Source: Macrobrachium rosenbergii (lineage: Eukaryota; Arthropoda; Malacostraca; Decapoda; Palaemonidae). Taken from it: DNA of 64,000 nucleotides. The number at the start of each line of letters is the position of its first letter. Position 1 is the first letter of the stretch. The notes beneath the pieces were generated by a model. The model was given only the letters and a program-made list of their open reading frames with translations. It did no database searches and had not been told where the DNA came from. Positions 63,807-64,000 of this stretch are shown here, piece by piece. A program made the position numbers and the translations under genes. Location of the stretch: the NCBI RefSeq assembly GCF_040412425.1, contig NC_089749.1, forward strand, positions 31,123,313 to 31,187,312, in the 5' to 3' direction.

Positions 63807-64000
63807 CTGATTCGATTTTTTTTGTATGGCTTGACGAACTCCCAGCAGTTAGCGTTTTTTCGGGTGACATGTTGGTCTGGTGTCACTTTATTATATTTTT
63901 TTTTGTTTGTTCTTTTTTAAGTTATTTTGTAAAAATTGAACAAGAAATAAACGTCTCATTTTTACTAGACAGACAACACTAATGTCAAGTAAAATATATA
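63807..64000. other. Window end, AT-rich DNA
   Basis: T-rich unique sequence, nothing recognised. Confidence 0.4.

Overview
Kind of DNA. This is eukaryotic, AT-rich and almost entirely non-coding. It is dominated by very long (TA)n, (TC)n/(GA)n and (ATT)n microsatellites and by decayed retroelements, SINE-like repeats and a foldback element. There are no bacterial-style gene runs, operons or long adjacent ORFs. The microsatellite load and several dispersed repeats (families called A, B and C here, and the foldback repeat near 38.8 kb) fit a decapod crustacean genome, perhaps a caridean shrimp or crayfish. That is inference from composition and memory of such genomes, not a database match.

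Gene content. One coding segment is convincing: a + strand first coding exon at 20015-20936. It is visibly GC-rich, has an in-frame stop upstream of a good start context, and ends in a consensus CAG|GTAAGG donor. It encodes about 307 residues of a low-complexity nuclear protein with a basic NLS, an acidic stretch, a SUMO-type site and a proline run. I read it as the N-terminus of a transcriptional regulator whose family I do not recognise. About 19190-19660 looks like its promoter (GC/CACCC boxes, several CCAAT boxes, TATA-like runs). The rest of the protein must be encoded further downstream, so 20937 to the window end may be one long first intron; I found no further exon.

Layout. 0-5.6 kb: unique AT-rich DNA, a minus-strand LINE remnant, TA arrays and a retroelement-like tail. 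5.6-19 kb: unique DNA, a tRNA-derived SINE, TA and ATT arrays, one family C repeat, one family A SINE, a decayed 32-33 bp tandem array and a hAT-like remnant. 19-21 kb: promoter and exon. 21-32.5 kb: many TA/ATT arrays, several abutting tRNA-like modules, a SINE with a clear 12-bp target-site duplication, a second LINE remnant and several recent local duplications. 32.5-42.7 kb: mostly unique DNA, a foldback element and the first TC/GA arrays. 42.7-45.7 kb: a large decayed array with a ~33-bp period. 46-57 kb: TC-rich microsatellites, a GC-rich minisatellite, a G-rich decayed array and a CACGA-rich decayed array split by a SINE. 57-64 kb: unique DNA, a family C copy, a CpG-rich segment and a truncated family B SINE.

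I see no rRNA, complete tRNA gene, CRISPR array or toxin gene, and I recognise no viral sequence. The most unusual signal is a set of old short-period tandem arrays. Two of them, 26 kb apart, share a 32-33 bp period while their unit sequences look unrelated.
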